DNA of 64,000 nt from Clostridium acetireducens DSM 10703 (GCF_001758365.1 NZ_LZFO01000007.1:27607-91606), one strand, 5' to 3'. Positions 9,864 to 20,101 are shown, counted from the first letter of the stretch. Notes: a model not told the origin generated them from the sequence alone. A program made the numbers and translations.

Positions 9864-9891
9864 TTTTATCCCTCCTTATTAACATTTATTT

Positions 9892-10263
9892 TTATTTCTT
9901 TCTCTTAGCTCCTACCATTTTCTTTGGACCTTTTCTAGTTCTAGCATTTGTTTTAGTCTTTTGACCTCTAACAGGAAGACCTCTTCTATGTCTCATGCCT
10001 CTATAACATCCAATTTCAATTAATCTTTTTATGTTTAAAGCTACTTCTCTTCTTAAGTCACCTTCAACTTTAGTATTTTTGTTTATATAATCTCTTATAG
10101 CATTAACTTCTTCTTCAGTTAAATCTTTAACTCTAGTATCTGGATTTACTCCTGTATTTTTAAGTATTTCACGTGAAGTTGGCAATCCTATTCCATATAT
10201 ATATGTTAATCCAATTTCAACTCTTTTTTCTTTTGGTAAATCAATACCTGATATTCTTGCCAT
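9892..10263 (-). CDS. rpsM: 30S ribosomal protein S13
   Basis: S13 (uS13), 123 residues, a head protein in the A-site finger and S19 contacts. It begins [19 protein letters not shown]; the basic tail ([15 protein letters not shown]) is intact. First gene of the alpha-operon segment; the 107-bp gap upstream contains a strong RNA structure (10316-10366) placed like the S4 repressor site of the E. coli alpha operon. Confidence 0.97.
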   Translation of the reverse strand: MARISGIDLPKEKRVEIGLTYIYGIGLPTSREILKNTGVNPDTRVKDLTEEEVNAIRDYINKNTKVEGDLRREVALNIKRLIEIGCYRGMRHRRGLPVRGQKTKTNARTRKGPKKMVGAKRKK

Positions 10264-10315
10264 TAAAATTTACACCTCCTAAATCTAAATAGATAAATGA
10301 TTTATTATATATAAA

Positions 10316-10366
10316 GTTTTAGGGCAATAAAATATGCATATTTTATTGTCAGCCGCTCCCTAAAAC
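10316..10366 (-). ncRNA. structured element before rpsM (candidate S4 autoregulatory site)
   Basis: The minus-strand RNA pairs GUUUUAGGG (10358-10366) with CCCUAAAAC (10316-10324), nine perfect pairs. Inside it is a 24-nt palindrome (10325-10348) that forms a second hairpin, plus a one-sided unpaired AGCGGCUGA (10349-10357). No T run follows, so it is not a simple terminator. Its place before rpsM in an operon containing rpsD suggests translational control; the regulator is inferred. Confidence 0.5.
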
Positions 10367-10370
10367 ATTA

Positions 10371-10487
<117 letters not shown>

Positions 10488-10500
10488 TTAAACCTCCTTA

Positions 10501-10719
10501 CTATTTTGCTCTCCAAGTTATTCTGCCACGTGTCAAATCATATGGTGAAAGTTCAACAGTAACTTTATCACCAGGTAATATTCTGATGAAATTCATTCTT
10601 AATTTTCCAGATATATGTGCTAATATTTTATGACCACTTTCTAATTCTACTTCAAACATTGCATTAGGTAAAGCTTCTAAAACAGTACCTTGCATTTCAA
10701 TAACATCATCTTTTGACAT
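10501..10719 (-). CDS. infA: translation initiation factor IF-1
   Basis: IF-1, 72 residues from [11 protein letters not shown], an S1-like OB-fold protein that occupies the ribosomal A site during initiation. The frame is open a further 16 codons upstream, but family length and the GGGGG-type ribosome binding site place the start at 10719. It lies 7 bp past the KOW-protein stop and upstream of rpmJ. Confidence 0.95.
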   Translation of the reverse strand: MSKDDVIEMQGTVLEALPNAMFEVELESGHKILAHISGKLRMNFIRILPGDKVTVELSPYDLTRGRITWRAK

Positions 10720-10726
10720 AAGGTAA

Positions 10727-11008
10727 TCAAACCCCCTTATTATCGTCTTGAGACTGTAAAAACTCACTTATAGACTTATTATTAACCTTTTTGCCTGATA
10801 ATATTGAACTCCTAGCTTCATCTAAAACTGCATCACCTAATATAAGATGGCGCAATTTTTTCTTCTTTGGTTTATCTACACTCCTAAGCTTTCCATCAGA
10901 AATATACACATATTTATCATCAATTACACCTATAATTATAAACAATCTTCCTTTATCTCTTCCAGCATTAGAACGTGCTACCCTTCCTAATAGCTCTTTA
11001 TCATTCAA
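10727..11008 (-). CDS. KOW-domain RNA-binding protein (L14e-like), between map and infA
   Basis: Small basic protein of about 93 residues with an N-terminal KOW-like motif ([14 protein letters not shown], then [17 protein letters not shown]), like the RNA-binding domain of archaeal and eukaryotic L14e. Such genes are common between map and infA in Firmicutes; the exact role is not established. Start: the frame begins at GTG 11017, but that GTG is part of AGAGGTG; a TTG at 11008, six bases after it, is the better start. Confidence 0.8.
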   Translation of the reverse strand: MNDKELLGRVARSNAGRDKGRLFIIIGVIDDKYVYISDGKLRSVDKPKKKKLRHLILGDAVLDEARSSILSGKKVNNKSISEFLQSQDDNKGV

Positions 11009-11019
11009 ACTATTCACCT

Positions 11020-11772
11020 CTATTGAATTAAAGTCAATATTTCAGGTCCATTTTCTAATATAGCAACTGTATTCTCGTAATGAGCTGATAAAGTACCGTC
11101 TTTAGTTACAACTGTCCAACCATTAGGTTTTGATTCAACTTCATAGGCTCCTAAATTTATCATAGGCTCAATTGCCAATACCATTCCACTTACTAATTTA
11201 GGACCTCTTCCAGGTCTTCCGAAATTAGGAACTTCTGGATCCTCGTGCATATCTTTTCCTATACCGTGACCAACATAGTCTCTAACTACAGAATAGCCAT
11301 AACTTTCTGCATATTGCTGAATAGCAAAAGATATATCTGTTAATCTATTATTTTTTAAAGCTTTTTCTACTCCCTTAAAAAAACTTTCTCGTGTTACATC
11401 TATCAACTTTTGAGCTTCTTCACTAATTTTTCCTACTGGAAAAGTTCTTGCAGCATCACCCTGATATCCATTTAATATAGCACCACAATCTATGCTAATT
11501 ATGTCTCCTTCTTTGAGTATTGCATTTTTATCTGGTATACCATGAACTACTTGTTCATTTACAGAGGTACATATTGAAGCTGGAAAACCATAGTATCCCT
11601 TAAAGGATGGTTTTCCGCCTCTTTTTGTTATAAATTCTTCAGCTATTTTATCAAGCTCTGCCGTTGTAATTCCAGGTTTTACTGCTTTTTCTAACTCTAA
11701 AAGTGTTTCCCCAACAAGTTTTCCTGCTTTCCTCATATACTCTATTTCAGTATTATTTTTTATAATTATCAT
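11020..11772 (-). CDS. map: methionine aminopeptidase type I
   Basis: MetAP, 250 residues. It removes the initiator methionine from nascent proteins using a dinuclear metal site. Ligand regions are visible: SIDCGA (Asp), GDAARTF (Asp), GHGIGKDMHE (His and Glu context), AIEPMI (Glu) and a late HYENTVAI (Glu). The ATG directly abuts the adk stop codon and uses GGGGAG within the end of adk. A signal for N-terminal ribosome-binding SH3 is absent, as in Bacillus MetAPs. Confidence 0.95.
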   Translation of the reverse strand: MIIIKNNTEIEYMRKAGKLVGETLLELEKAVKPGITTAELDKIAEEFITKRGGKPSFKGYYGFPASICTSVNEQVVHGIPDKNAILKEGDIISIDCGAILNGYQGDAARTFPVGKISEEAQKLIDVTRESFFKGVEKALKNNRLTDISFAIQQYAESYGYSVVRDYVGHGIGKDMHEDPEVPNFGRPGRGPKLVSGMVLAIEPMINLGAYEVESKPNGWTVVTKDGTLSAHYENTVAILENGPEILTLIQ

Positions 11773-12423
11773 TTATTTATCGCTCCCCAAAATGTTGCAG
11801 ATATCTTTAAATACATTATCTATTGTTTCTGTACCATTAACCTTGCATAGTGCATTTTTTTCATTATAATAATCTACAAGCGGTTGAGTCTGCTTTTCAT
11901 ATACATTTAATCTTTCTTTTACTGTCTCTTCTTTATCATCTTTTCTTTGTATTAAAATTCCTCCACATATATCGCATTTACTTTCTTCTTTTGGAGGATT
12001 AAACTTAATATGATAACTTCCACCACAAGATTGACAAACTCTTCTTCCTGTCATTCTATCTAAAATAAACTCATTAGGCACTTCAATAAGAAGAGCAAAA
12101 TCAATTTGACTATTATTGCTTTTTAAAAATTCATCTAAAGCTTCTGCTTGTTTAACAGTTCTTGGAAAGCCATCTAGTAAAAATCCTTTTTTACAATCAT
12201 CAGATTGTAATCTATCTTTTACTAAATCAATTGTTAATTCATCAGGGACTAATTGACCTTTATCCATATATTCTTTTGCTTTTACACCTAATGGTGTCTT
12301 TTCTGATATATTTTTTCTAAATATATCTCCTGTAGATATATGTGGTATAGAGTATTTTTCACTTATTAATTTTGCTTGTGTGCCTTTTCCTGCACCAGGA
12401 GGACCTAATAAAATTATATTCAC
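11773..12423 (-). CDS. adk: adenylate kinase (zinc-binding)
   Basis: Adenylate kinase, 216 residues from GTG 12423, converting ATP and AMP to two ADP. P-loop GPPGAGKGT is at residues 7-15; the LID contains a zinc site (CQSCGG ... CDIC) as in Gram-positive Adk. The frame continues to TTG 12438 and ATG 12432, but GGAG (about 12433-12436) is the ribosome binding site for the GTG nine bases later, and this start gives the family length. It follows secY as usual. Confidence 0.94.
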   Translation of the reverse strand: MNIILLGPPGAGKGTQAKLISEKYSIPHISTGDIFRKNISEKTPLGVKAKEYMDKGQLVPDELTIDLVKDRLQSDDCKKGFLLDGFPRTVKQAEALDEFLKSNNSQIDFALLIEVPNEFILDRMTGRRVCQSCGGSYHIKFNPPKEESKCDICGGILIQRKDDKEETVKERLNVYEKQTQPLVDYYNEKNALCKVNGTETIDNVFKDICNILGSDK

Positions 12424-12450
12424 CCGAACCATCTCCAAAATATTTATTTT

Positions 12451-13728
12451 TTATTTTAAAAAACCTTGATAGTGTCTAACAACAAGCTGAGATTCTATCT
12501 GTCTTATAGTTTCAAGAGCTACTCCAACTATTATTATTAGTCCTGTTCCTCCAAAGGAAATCCCTTGAAACTTACTATGAGTTGATACCAGAATTGGTAC
12601 TACGGCTATTATTCCTGCAAATGTACCACCAATTACTGAAATTCTATCTAAAACTTTTTCTATATATCTTGCAGTAGGTTCACCAGGTCTTATCCCTGGT
12701 ATAAATCCTGACGACTTATTCATATTTTCAGCCATTTCTTCAGGTTTAAATGTAACTTGGGTGTAGAACCAAGTAAAGAATACTGTAAGTATAAAATACA
12801 TTAAAGCATATTGCCAACTTCCATCTCTAAAAAAACTATATTTACTTCCTGTTATAAATTTATAAAAGGCTGAGTCAGGCCAAAATTGACCAATAGTTGC
12901 TGGAAATTGCATAGTAGAAATAGCAAATATTATTCCTATAACTGCTGATCCATTTACATTAATAGGTATATGTGTGGATTGACCTTTATAAAGTTTGCCT
13001 CCTACAGCTTTACCTGCATATTGTACTGGTATTCTTCTTTCTGCTAAACTCATAATTACAACAGCAATAAATAAAATTAATACTAAAACTAGAAAAATTA
13101 TAACTTCAACAAAATTAACTGTTTCTGCCTTTTGTAACCCTGCAATTCCATATATAGTACTAGGAAATCTAGAAACTATATTTACAAATATCAAAAGTGA
13201 TATTCCATTTCCTATACCTTTTTCTGTTATTTTGTCTCCAAACCACATTAAAAAAGTAGAAGCAGTAACTAAAGTTATTATTATCAAAAACAAAGTTAGT
13301 TTTGAGTTATTTTCTAAAGCATTAGCACGAGTTATTATTGCATATGTAGTAAATGCTTGAATAATACCAAATAAAACTGAACTATATCTTATATATTGTT
13401 GAATTTTTTTTCTTCCTTCTTCACCTTCTTTTGATAATTGTTCTAAAGAAGGTACTGCTATTTGTAGTAATTGCATTATAATTGAAGCATTTATATAAGG
13501 AACTACGCCCATTGCAAATATACTAAACCTACTAAAAGCTCCACCTGATATCATATCATAAAAGCTAAATAAAGTTCCACTTTCAGTAAGTTTAACTAAT
13601 TTAGATGTGTCTATTCCTGGAACAGGAATAAAATTACCTAATCTAAAAATTGCTAACATAAATAATGTAAATAGCAGTCTTTTTCTTAATTCAGGAACTT
13701 TCCAGGCATTTTTTAAGGTTGAAAGCAC
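12451..13728 (-). CDS. secY: preprotein translocase subunit SecY
   Basis: SecY, 425 residues, ten predicted membrane helices, the pore of the Sec translocon with SecE (encoded at 38.5 kb) and SecG. Conserved GIGNGISLLIF and IRPGEPTARYI regions are present. It starts with GTG, immediately after the rplO stop codon, with GAGGTGATATAG as ribosome binding site. Standard position between rplO and adk. Confidence 0.97.
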   Translation of the reverse strand: MLSTLKNAWKVPELRKRLLFTLFMLAIFRLGNFIPVPGIDTSKLVKLTESGTLFSFYDMISGGAFSRFSIFAMGVVPYINASIIMQLLQIAVPSLEQLSKEGEEGRKKIQQYIRYSSVLFGIIQAFTTYAIITRANALENNSKLTLFLIIITLVTASTFLMWFGDKITEKGIGNGISLLIFVNIVSRFPSTIYGIAGLQKAETVNFVEVIIFLVLVLILFIAVVIMSLAERRIPVQYAGKAVGGKLYKGQSTHIPINVNGSAVIGIIFAISTMQFPATIGQFWPDSAFYKFITGSKYSFFRDGSWQYALMYFILTVFFTWFYTQVTFKPEEMAENMNKSSGFIPGIRPGEPTARYIEKVLDRISVIGGTFAGIIAVVPILVSTHSKFQGISFGGTGLIIIVGVALETIRQIESQLVVRHYQGFLK

Positions 13729-14169
13729 CTATATCACCTCTACTTTTCCTCCTGCTGCCTCAATTTTTTCTACAGCAGCCTTAGAAAATTGAGAGGCCTT
13801 AATAGTTAAACTTTTAGTTAACTCTCCGTTTCCTAATATTTTAACTCCATCATTTACTTTTCCTATTATTCCTTTTTCAAGTAATAACTCTGGTGTAACT
13901 TCTGTTCCATTTTCAAAAACATTTAATCTATCGATATTTATAGCAGTTATTTTTTTAGCAAAAATATTAGTAAAACCTCTTTTTGGAATTCTTCTAAATA
14001 AAGGCATTTGACCTCCTTCAAATCCCGGTCTTACTCCTCCGCCTGATCTTGAATTCTGTCCATTTTGACCTCTTCCAGCAGTTTTTCCAAGTCCAGAGCC
14101 TGTTCCTCTTCCTACTCTTTTAGAAGCTTTTCTTGAACCTACTGCAGGTTTTAATTCATGAAGTTTCAT
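13729..14169 (-). CDS. rplO: 50S ribosomal protein L15
   Basis: L15 (uL15), 146 residues from [12 protein letters not shown]. The glycine-rich basic N-terminal half ([18 protein letters not shown]) threads into 23S rRNA. The apparent GTG start at 14178 lies inside the GGAGGTG ribosome binding site, so the ATG at 14169 is used. Its stop codon touches the secY start, implying coupled translation. Confidence 0.96.
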   Translation of the reverse strand: MKLHELKPAVGSRKASKRVGRGTGSGLGKTAGRGQNGQNSRSGGGVRPGFEGGQMPLFRRIPKRGFTNIFAKKITAINIDRLNVFENGTEVTPELLLEKGIIGKVNDGVKILGNGELTKSLTIKASQFSKAAVEKIEAAGGKVEVI

Positions 14170-14184
14170 ACTATACACCTCCTC

Positions 14185-14367
14185 TTAGTTTAGTTCTTCA
14201 ACTTGTAATAAATAACCTATTTTATTTACCATACCTCTTATTTGAGGAGTATCATTTACTTCTATAGTTTTTCCTATTTTTCTTAATCCAAGAGCATTAA
14301 CAGTAGCAATATGATCTTTTTTTCTTCCTATTAAGCTCTTTTTTAAAGTTATTTTAAGCTTAGCCAA
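14185..14367 (-). CDS. rpmD: 50S ribosomal protein L30
   Basis: L30 (uL30), 60 residues, the short bacterial form with [20 protein letters not shown]. It is in the usual place between rpsE and rplO with gaps of 11 and 15 bp. Confidence 0.96.
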   Translation of the reverse strand: MAKLKITLKKSLIGRKKDHIATVNALGLRKIGKTIEVNDTPQIRGMVNKIGYLLQVEELN

Positions 14368-14378
14368 GGTTATCCCTC

Positions 14379-14876
14379 CTAACCTAAAATCTCATCTACA
14401 GTCTTACCTCTAAGCTTAGCTACGTCTTCCACTGTTCTTAGTTCAGATAAGCCATTAATTGTAGCATTTACCATATTTCTAGGATTATTTGATCCTAAAG
14501 ATTTAGCTCTAACATCTTTCAATCCTGCAAGTTCTAGTACCGCTCTAACCGGTCCTCCTGCTATAATTCCTGTTCCTTCTGGAGCAGTCATTATAAATAC
14601 ATGACCTGTACCGAATCTTCCATGTATATCATGGGGTACTGTATCATTTACTATAGGAACTCTAATTAAATTTTTCTTTGCATTTTCTATTCCTTTTCTT
14701 ATTGCTTCAGGTATTTCAATAGATTTTCCCATTCCTACACCAACGTGTCCTTCTTCATCGCCAACAACTACAAGGGCACTAAATCTAAAATTTCTACCAC
14801 CTTTAACAACCTTAGCAACTCTATTTATATATACTACTTTTTCTTTAAGATTTAAATTGCTAGGATCTATTCTCAT
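14379..14876 (-). CDS. rpsE: 30S ribosomal protein S5
   Basis: S5 (uS5), 165 residues, at the mRNA entry channel. N-terminal double-stranded-RNA-binding fold includes [18 protein letters not shown]; the C-terminal part has [12 protein letters not shown] and the conserved NPRNMVNAT. The spectinomycin-site loop residues look normal. Confidence 0.97.
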   Translation of the reverse strand: MRIDPSNLNLKEKVVYINRVAKVVKGGRNFRFSALVVVGDEEGHVGVGMGKSIEIPEAIRKGIENAKKNLIRVPIVNDTVPHDIHGRFGTGHVFIMTAPEGTGIIAGGPVRAVLELAGLKDVRAKSLGSNNPRNMVNATINGLSELRTVEDVAKLRGKTVDEILG

Positions 14877-14891
14877 TTTTTTCCCTCCTTT

Positions 14892-15251
14892 TTAGAAATT
14901 TAAGCCGATTTCTCTTGCACCTTCAGCAAGTTCTTTCACTCTACCATGATATATGTATCCGCCTCTATCAAATACAACATCTTTTATTCCTTTTGCTAAA
15001 GCTCTTTCAGCTATAATCTTTCCAATTTCTTTAGCTGATTCTTTGTTGCTTCCTATGCCTTTAAAATCTTTGTCTAAAGTTGAAGCAGCAACTAAAGTAT
15101 TTCCGTTAACATCATCTATTATTTGTGCAAATATATTTTTTTCACTTCTATAAACTGATAATCTTGGTTTGTTAGGAGTACCAAATATTTTTTTACGAAC
15201 TCTTAGATGACGTCTGACTCTAGCTTTATTTCTATCTTCTTTTTTAAACAT
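14892..15251 (-). CDS. rplR: 50S ribosomal protein L18
   Basis: L18 (uL18), 119 residues, a 5S rRNA-binding protein with the conserved [13 protein letters not shown] and [13 protein letters not shown] region ([12 protein letters not shown]) and the C-terminal [17 protein letters not shown]. The ATG is preceded by GGGAGTGACAGTTA. Gap to rplF 18 bp. Confidence 0.97.
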   Translation of the reverse strand: MFKKEDRNKARVRRHLRVRKKIFGTPNKPRLSVYRSEKNIFAQIIDDVNGNTLVAASTLDKDFKGIGSNKESAKEIGKIIAERALAKGIKDVVFDRGGYIYHGRVKELAEGAREIGLNF

Positions 15252-15269
15252 TAACTGTCACTCCCTTCT

Positions 15270-15812
15270 TTATTTCTTACCAGCTTTTCCTTCCTTACGT
15301 CTAATTACTTCATTTTCATATTTTATTCCTTTTCCTAGATAAGGTTCTGGTTTTCTCCACTTTCTAATGTTAGCAGCTATTTCTCCTACTAATTCTTTAT
15401 CGATACCTTTTACTATAATTTTAGTAGGTTCTGGTATTTCAAAGTTTATACCATCTACTATATCCATTTCAACTGGATGTGAGAATCCAAGATTTAAAAC
15501 TAATTTTTTGCCTTTAACTTGTGCTCTATAACCTACACCTATTAATTGCAATACTTTTTGGTATCCTTCTGTTACACCTATTACCATATTGTTTATTAAA
15601 GCTCTTGTTAGACCATGAAGAGCTTTGCTTTCTTTACTTTCATCTTTTTTTGTAATTATTACTTCGCTATTTTCAACAGATATATTTACTTTTTTATTCA
15701 TAGCTTTAACAAGCTCACCTTTAGGACCTTTTACTGTAACAACATTCTCCGGTGCTACAGTAACATTAACGCCATCTGGTATAGCTATTGGAAGTCTTCC
15801 TATTCTTGACAT
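15270..15812 (-). CDS. rplF: 50S ribosomal protein L6
   Basis: L6 (uL6), 180 residues, two tandem homologous domains; binds near the sarcin-ricin loop where EF-G and EF-Tu dock. It begins [15 protein letters not shown] and ends with the typical [19 protein letters not shown] region. GGAGGTGCAGTT precedes the ATG. Confidence 0.97.
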   Translation of the reverse strand: MSRIGRLPIAIPDGVNVTVAPENVVTVKGPKGELVKAMNKKVNISVENSEVIITKKDESKESKALHGLTRALINNMVIGVTEGYQKVLQLIGVGYRAQVKGKKLVLNLGFSHPVEMDIVDGINFEIPEPTKIIVKGIDKELVGEIAANIRKWRKPEPYLGKGIKYENEVIRRKEGKAGKK

Positions 15813-15834
15813 AACTGCACCTCCTATTCATTCA

Positions 15835-16233
15835 CTACCAAATGTAACAAAGTACTTCCCCACCAGTTTGTAATTTTCTAGCTTCTTTATCTGTAACAAT
15901 TCCTTTTGAAGTCGATACAATTGCTACACCTAAGCCATTTAATACTTTTGGAACTTCATCTTTTCTACAGTAAACTCTTAAACCAGGCTTTGATATTCTC
16001 TTAAGTCCAGTTATAACTCTTTCTTTATTTTTTCCATACTTCATAGTAAGTCTTAGCATATTAACACTACCATCTGTATATTCTTCTAAATTATTTATAT
16101 ATCCTTCTTGAAGCATTATATTTGCAATAGCCTTCTTAATATTTGATGAAGGAACTTCTACTATTTGATGTTTAACTATATTTGCGTTTCTTATACGAGT
16201 TAGTAAATCTGCTATAGGATCTGTCATAGCCAT
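15835..16233 (-). CDS. rpsH: 30S ribosomal protein S8
   Basis: S8 (uS8), 132 residues, a primary 16S binder and in E. coli the spc-operon repressor. It begins [17 protein letters not shown] and ends with [15 protein letters not shown]. No separate S8-binding structure was recognised near rplE here. Gap to rpsZ 31 bp. Confidence 0.97.
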   Translation of the reverse strand: MAMTDPIADLLTRIRNANIVKHQIVEVPSSNIKKAIANIMLQEGYINNLEEYTDGSVNMLRLTMKYGKNKERVITGLKRISKPGLRVYCRKDEVPKVLNGLGVAIVSTSKGIVTDKEARKLQTGGEVLCYIW

Positions 16234-16264
16234 TTTTTTGCCTCCTTTCTCTAAAACAAAGTAA

Positions 16265-16450
16265 TTACCAACTTGCTTTTCTGCAACCAGGTATTTCTCC
16301 TTTATATGCTAATTCTCTAAAACAAATACGGCATATTCCGAATTTTTTTAGTACTGAATGTGGTCTTCCACATATTCTGCATCTAGTATAGGCTCTTGTT
16401 GAATATTTAGGTTCTTTTTCCCATTTTTTTACTAAAGCTTTACGTGCCAC
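16265..16450 (-). CDS. rpsZ: 30S ribosomal protein S14, zinc-binding type Z
   Basis: Short S14 (uS14), 61 residues, with a CRICG ... CRICF zinc ribbon (two CxxC pairs), the type found in zinc-replete Firmicutes ribosomes. The longer zinc-independent paralogue is not in this window. It sits between rplE and rpsH as usual. Confidence 0.96.
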   Translation of the reverse strand: MARKALVKKWEKEPKYSTRAYTRCRICGRPHSVLKKFGICRICFRELAYKGEIPGCRKASW

Positions 16451-16462
16451 GTTTTTCCCTCC

Positions 16463-17008
16463 TTAATTATGAGCAAATGGCATTCCAAGATATCTTAATA
16501 ATTCTCTTGCTTCTTCATCAGTCTTCGCAGTTGTAACAAAAATTATATCCATTCCTCTAACTTTATCAATTTTATCATATTCTATTTCAGGAAATATTAA
16601 TTGTTCTTTAATTCCTAATGAATAATTTCCTCTTCCATCAAAAGATTTATCTGATATTCCTCTAAAGTCTCTAACTCTTGGTAATGCAACGTTCATTAAT
16701 TTATCTGCAAATTCGTACATCTTTGATTTTCTTAAAGTAACTTTACAACCTATTGGCATATTTTCTCTTATTTTAAAGTTAGCCACAGATTTTTTTGCTC
16801 TAGTTAATATAGGCTTTTGACCTGTTATTATAGACAAATCACTTACTGCTGCTTCTAAAACTTTTTGATTCTCTTTTGCTTCTCCAACACCCATATTAAT
16901 AACTATTTTTTCAAGTTTTGGTGCTTCCATTATATTTTTATATCCGAACTTTTCCATTAGAGCTGGAACTACTTCTTTTTCATACTTTTCTTGTAATCTT
17001 GTAATCAT
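16463..17008 (-). CDS. rplE: 50S ribosomal protein L5
   Basis: L5 (uL5), 181 residues, binds 5S rRNA and contacts S13 across the subunit bridge. Conserved [16 protein letters not shown] and the [21 protein letters not shown] end are present. Start ATG, 12 bp upstream gap to rpsZ. Confidence 0.97.
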   Translation of the reverse strand: MITRLQEKYEKEVVPALMEKFGYKNIMEAPKLEKIVINMGVGEAKENQKVLEAAVSDLSIITGQKPILTRAKKSVANFKIRENMPIGCKVTLRKSKMYEFADKLMNVALPRVRDFRGISDKSFDGRGNYSLGIKEQLIFPEIEYDKIDKVRGMDIIFVTTAKTDEEARELLRYLGMPFAHN

Positions 17009-17030
17009 TAATTGTACCTCCTTTCAAAGA

Positions 17031-17354
17031 TTAGAATGTTTCTCCGCACTTTTTGCATACTCTAACTTTAGTTCCATCATCTAAAACTTTTTTACTTATT
17101 CTAGTTACGGTTTTACACTTTGTGCAGTATAACATAACCTTTGAACTAAAAATTGGAGCTTCTTGACGAACTATTCCGCCTTGCATGTTCTGTCTATTTG
17201 GTTTTTGATGCTTTGTAACTATATTTATTCCTTTTACAAGTACTTTCCCTTTTCTAGGATATACTGCTAAAACTTCTCCTATTTTTCCTTTATCCTTACC
17301 TGAAATAACCATTACTGTATCTTGCTTTCTAACATGTATCTTATTTGAAGCCAT
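17031..17354 (-). CDS. rplX: 50S ribosomal protein L24
   Basis: L24 (uL24), 107 residues, an assembly initiator with an N-terminal KOW motif (VMVISGKDKGKIGEVL). The C-terminal third has two CxxC pairs (CTKC and CKKC), a zinc-ribbon-like tail. The apparent GTG at 17363 is inside AAGGAGGTG; the ATG at 17354 is correctly spaced and used. Confidence 0.95.
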   Translation of the reverse strand: MASNKIHVRKQDTVMVISGKDKGKIGEVLAVYPRKGKVLVKGINIVTKHQKPNRQNMQGGIVRQEAPIFSSKVMLYCTKCKTVTRISKKVLDDGTKVRVCKKCGETF

Positions 17355-17372
17355 TCTAGCCACCTCCTTATC

Positions 17373-17741
17373 TTATAGAACTTCAGGTGCTAATGATAAT
17401 ATTTTTATAAAATCTCTATCTCTTAGCTCCCTTGCAACTGGTCCGAAGATACGAGTTCCTCTTGGCTGCTTATCATCTTTTATTATAACAGCTGCATTCT
17501 CGTCAAATCTAATATAAGATCCGTCATCTCTTCCCAAGCCTTTTACTGATCTAACAATAACAGCTTTAACAACTTCTCCCTTTTTAACAACACCGCCTGG
17601 TGTTGCACTTTTAACACTGGCAACTATTACATCTCCTATATTGCCCCATTTTCTTTTAGATCCGCCTAGTACTCTTATGCACATAATTTCTTTAGCACCA
17701 GAATTATCTGCAACTTTTAAGATGGTCTGTTGCTGAATCAT
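17373..17741 (-). CDS. rplN: 50S ribosomal protein L14
   Basis: L14 (uL14), 122 residues, at the subunit interface. It begins [20 protein letters not shown] and contains [19 protein letters not shown] and [14 protein letters not shown]. Full length and in standard order. Confidence 0.97.
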   Translation of the reverse strand: MIQQQTILKVADNSGAKEIMCIRVLGGSKRKWGNIGDVIVASVKSATPGGVVKKGEVVKAVIVRSVKGLGRDDGSYIRFDENAAVIIKDDKQPRGTRIFGPVARELRDRDFIKILSLAPEVL

Positions 17742-17767
17742 TTATATATCCTCCTTTCAGCTTTAAG

Positions 17768-18022
17768 TTATTTAGCCTTTTCTACTATTTTTACTAATCT
17801 CCATCTTTTTTGCTTTGATAATGGTCTAGTTTCCATTATTAAAACTCTATCATTAACATTTGCCTCATTATTTTCATCATGAGCTTTAAATTTAGTTGTT
17901 CTATTGATTATTTTTCCATACAATGGATGACGAACTTTTGTTTCTACCGCTACTACAACTGTTTTATCCATTTTATCTGAAACAACTTTACCTATTCTTG
18001 TTTTTCTATTTCCTCTTTCCAA
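17768..18022 (-). CDS. rpsQ: 30S ribosomal protein S17
   Basis: S17 (uS17), 84 residues, a primary 16S-binding protein, with [19 protein letters not shown] and the [26 protein letters not shown] core. The frame is open to 18040, but AAGGAGG (about 18030-18036) points to the TTG at 18022, giving the family N-terminus [13 protein letters not shown] start. Confidence 0.94.
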   Translation of the reverse strand: MERGNRKTRIGKVVSDKMDKTVVVAVETKVRHPLYGKIINRTTKFKAHDENNEANVNDRVLIMETRPLSKQKRWRLVKIVEKAK

Positions 18023-18040
18023 AGTGGTACCTCCTTTCAA

Positions 18041-18253
18041 TTACTGCTGATACGCCTTTAATTCTTCTTCTCTAAGGATGGTTTTTATCTGGGCTATAGA
18101 TTTTTTTACTTCTTTAATTCTCATAGGATTCTCTAATTGTCCAGTGGCTAATTGAAATCTTAAGTTAAATAATTCTTCTTTAAGATCTAATAATTTTACT
18201 TGAAGATCTTTTTGTTCGCTATTTCTTAATTCTTTTAACTCTTTAGCCTTCAT
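18041..18253 (-). CDS. rpmC: 50S ribosomal protein L29
   Basis: L29 (uL29), 70 residues, two helices at the exit-tunnel mouth near the trigger-factor site. It begins [14 protein letters not shown]. Its ATG lies 11 bp inside the end of rplP, so translation is probably coupled. Confidence 0.96.
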   Translation of the reverse strand: MKAKELKELRNSEQKDLQVKLLDLKEELFNLRFQLATGQLENPMRIKEVKKSIAQIKTILREEELKAYQQ

Positions 18254-18686
18254 TTAATTCACCACCCATTTCTTCAAAATCTCTTCTTGCAACGAATTTA
18301 ACTTTTATTGGTAATTTATGTGCAGCAAGTCTCATAGCTTCCCTTGCTGTTTCTTCGTTAACTCCAGCTATTTCAAATAAAACTCTTCCTGGTTTTACAA
18401 CTGCTACCCAATATTCAGGGGAGCCTTTTCCGGAACCCATACGAGTTTCAGCTGGTTTTTCAGTAACAGGTTTATCTGGAAAAATTTTAATCCAAACTTT
18501 TCCTCCTCTTTTAACATATCTATTAATAGCTATTCTGGCAGCTTCGATTTGATTGCTTGTAATCCATCCACATTCAGTAGCTTGAATACCGAAATCACCA
18601 TAAGCTATAAAATTTCCTCTAGTTGCTTTACCCTTCATTCTGCCACGTTGTACTTTACGACGCTTTACTCTTTTAGGCATTAACAT
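18243..18686 (-). CDS. rplP: 50S ribosomal protein L16
   Basis: L16 (uL16), 147 residues, essential for A-site tRNA and peptidyl-transferase centre organisation. It contains [20 protein letters not shown] and the [19 protein letters not shown] loop. Two nearby ATGs (18686 and 18680) are possible; GGAGGAATATAGT is best spaced for the first. Its 3' end overlaps rpmC. Confidence 0.95.
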   Translation of the reverse strand: MLMPKRVKRRKVQRGRMKGKATRGNFIAYGDFGIQATECGWITSNQIEAARIAINRYVKRGGKVWIKIFPDKPVTEKPAETRMGSGKGSPEYWVAVVKPGRVLFEIAGVNEETAREAMRLAAHKLPIKVKFVARRDFEEMGGELNEG

Positions 18687-18704
18687 ACTATATTCCTCCT
18701 TCCT

Positions 18705-19379
18705 TTACGCATTAACTTCTTCTTTTGGTTGTTGCACTTTTTTTGTTGGAAGAACTTCTCCCTTATATGTCCAAACCTTAACTCCTATTTTTCCATATGT
18801 TGTATCTGCTTCTGCAAAACCATAATCTATATCCGCTCTTAATGTTTGTAGTGGAATTGTTCCTTCATGATATTCTTCAGCTCTAGCTATTTCAGCTCCG
18901 CCTAATCTTCCTGAACATGAAATTTTTACACCTTTAATTCCAAATTTCATTCCTCTTTGAATTGTTTGTTTCATTGCTCTTCTAAATGAAATTCTTCTTT
19001 CTAATTGTTGAGCTACATTTTCTGCCATTAATTGTGCATCGATTTCTGGTCTTTTAACTTCCACTATATTTATCGATATATTTTTACCATTATCTAACAT
19101 TATTTTCAATTGTTTCTTTAATTGTTCTATTTGTTGTCCGCCCTTACCAATAATCATTCCTGGCTTAGCAGTAAAAATATTTAATTTAATTCTTTTAGCT
19201 GCTCTTTCAATTTCTATTTTTGATATTCCAGCTGCATAGCTTCTTTTTTTCACGAACTTTCTTATCTTATTATCTTCAACTAAGTAATCTGCAAAATTTC
19301 TACTATCAGCATACCATTTAGCGTTCCAATCTTTAATAACGCCAACTCTTAATCCATGTGGATTTACTTTTTGACCCAC
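18705..19379 (-). CDS. rpsC: 30S ribosomal protein S3
   Basis: S3 (uS3), 224 residues, at the mRNA entry site. N-terminal part [15 protein letters not shown] domain with [15 protein letters not shown] near residues 73-90; C-terminal [16 protein letters not shown]. It starts with GTG after GGAGGGATATAGA. Confidence 0.97.
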   Translation of the reverse strand: MGQKVNPHGLRVGVIKDWNAKWYADSRNFADYLVEDNKIRKFVKKRSYAAGISKIEIERAAKRIKLNIFTAKPGMIIGKGGQQIEQLKKQLKIMLDNGKNISINIVEVKRPEIDAQLMAENVAQQLERRISFRRAMKQTIQRGMKFGIKGVKISCSGRLGGAEIARAEEYHEGTIPLQTLRADIDYGFAEADTTYGKIGVKVWTYKGEVLPTKKVQQPKEEVNA

Positions 19380-19394
19380 TCTATATCCCTCCTT

Positions 19395-19730
19395 TTACTC
19401 TCTTTCTTTAACTACTAATGTAATATGACTAGTTCTTTTATTTATTCTAAACGCTCTTCCTTGTGCATGTGGTTGATATCTCTTTAATATTGGTCCTTGG
19501 CATGCATATGCTTCAGAAACATATAGTTTATTTACATCTAAATTTAAATTATTTTCTGCATTTGAAACTGCAGATTTTAATAATTTATTTACTACAGTAG
19601 CTGCTGCTCTTGGAGTATATTGTAAAATAGCAAAAGCTTCTTTAACATTTTTCCCTCTTACTAAATTAAGAACAACCCCAACTTTTGTTGAAGACATTCT
19701 TATATATTTTGCTATAGCTTTAGCTTCCAC
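19395..19730 (-). CDS. rplV: 50S ribosomal protein L22
   Basis: L22 (uL22), 111 residues, with a beta-hairpin lining the exit tunnel ([15 protein letters not shown]). This hairpin is a macrolide-resistance hot spot and shows no deletion or insertion. It starts with GTG, after AAGGAGGTAACCAAA. Confidence 0.96.
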   Translation of the reverse strand: MEAKAIAKYIRMSSTKVGVVLNLVRGKNVKEAFAILQYTPRAAATVVNKLLKSAVSNAENNLNLDVNKLYVSEAYACQGPILKRYQPHAQGRAFRINKRTSHITLVVKERE

Positions 19731-19751
19731 TTTGGTTACCTCCTTCCTGGA

Positions 19752-20036
19752 TTATCCTAATTTTGATGATTTTTCAGTTTTGTCTGCGTGTCCTCTGAAG
19801 GATCTAGTTGGCGCAAATTCTCCTAATTTGTGTCCAACCATATCTTCTACTACATATACTGGTACATGTTTTCTTCCATCATGTACTGCAATAGTATGAC
19901 CTATCATTTCCGGAAAAATTGTTGAACTTCTTGACCATGACTTTATAACTTTTTTTTCACCAGATTTATTCATTTCTTTTATTTTCTTTAAAAGTGACTC
20001 TTGTATATAAGGTCCTTTTTTTATTGATCTACTCAA
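19752..20036 (-). CDS. rpsS: 30S ribosomal protein S19
   Basis: S19 (uS19), 94 residues, head protein contacting S13. It begins [19 protein letters not shown] and contains [19 protein letters not shown]. It starts with TTG, ten bases after GGGAGGC. A perfect hairpin lies between it and rplB. Confidence 0.96.
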   Translation of the reverse strand: MSRSIKKGPYIQESLLKKIKEMNKSGEKKVIKSWSRSSTIFPEMIGHTIAVHDGRKHVPVYVVEDMVGHKLGEFAPTRSFRGHADKTEKSSKLG

Positions 20037-20074
20037 TCTTATTTGCCTCCCTTCACAACCTACATAATAGTCTG

Positions 20075-20098
20075 GAAGAGAATATTAATATTCTCTTC
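20075..20098 (-). other. 24-nt perfect palindrome in the rplB-rpsS gap
   Basis: GAAGAGAATATT followed by its exact complement forms a hairpin 3 nt after the rplB stop codon and upstream of the rpsS ribosome binding site. There is no T run after it, so an mRNA-processing or stability role is more likely than termination. Confidence 0.6.
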
Positions 20099-20101
20099 AC
20101 A

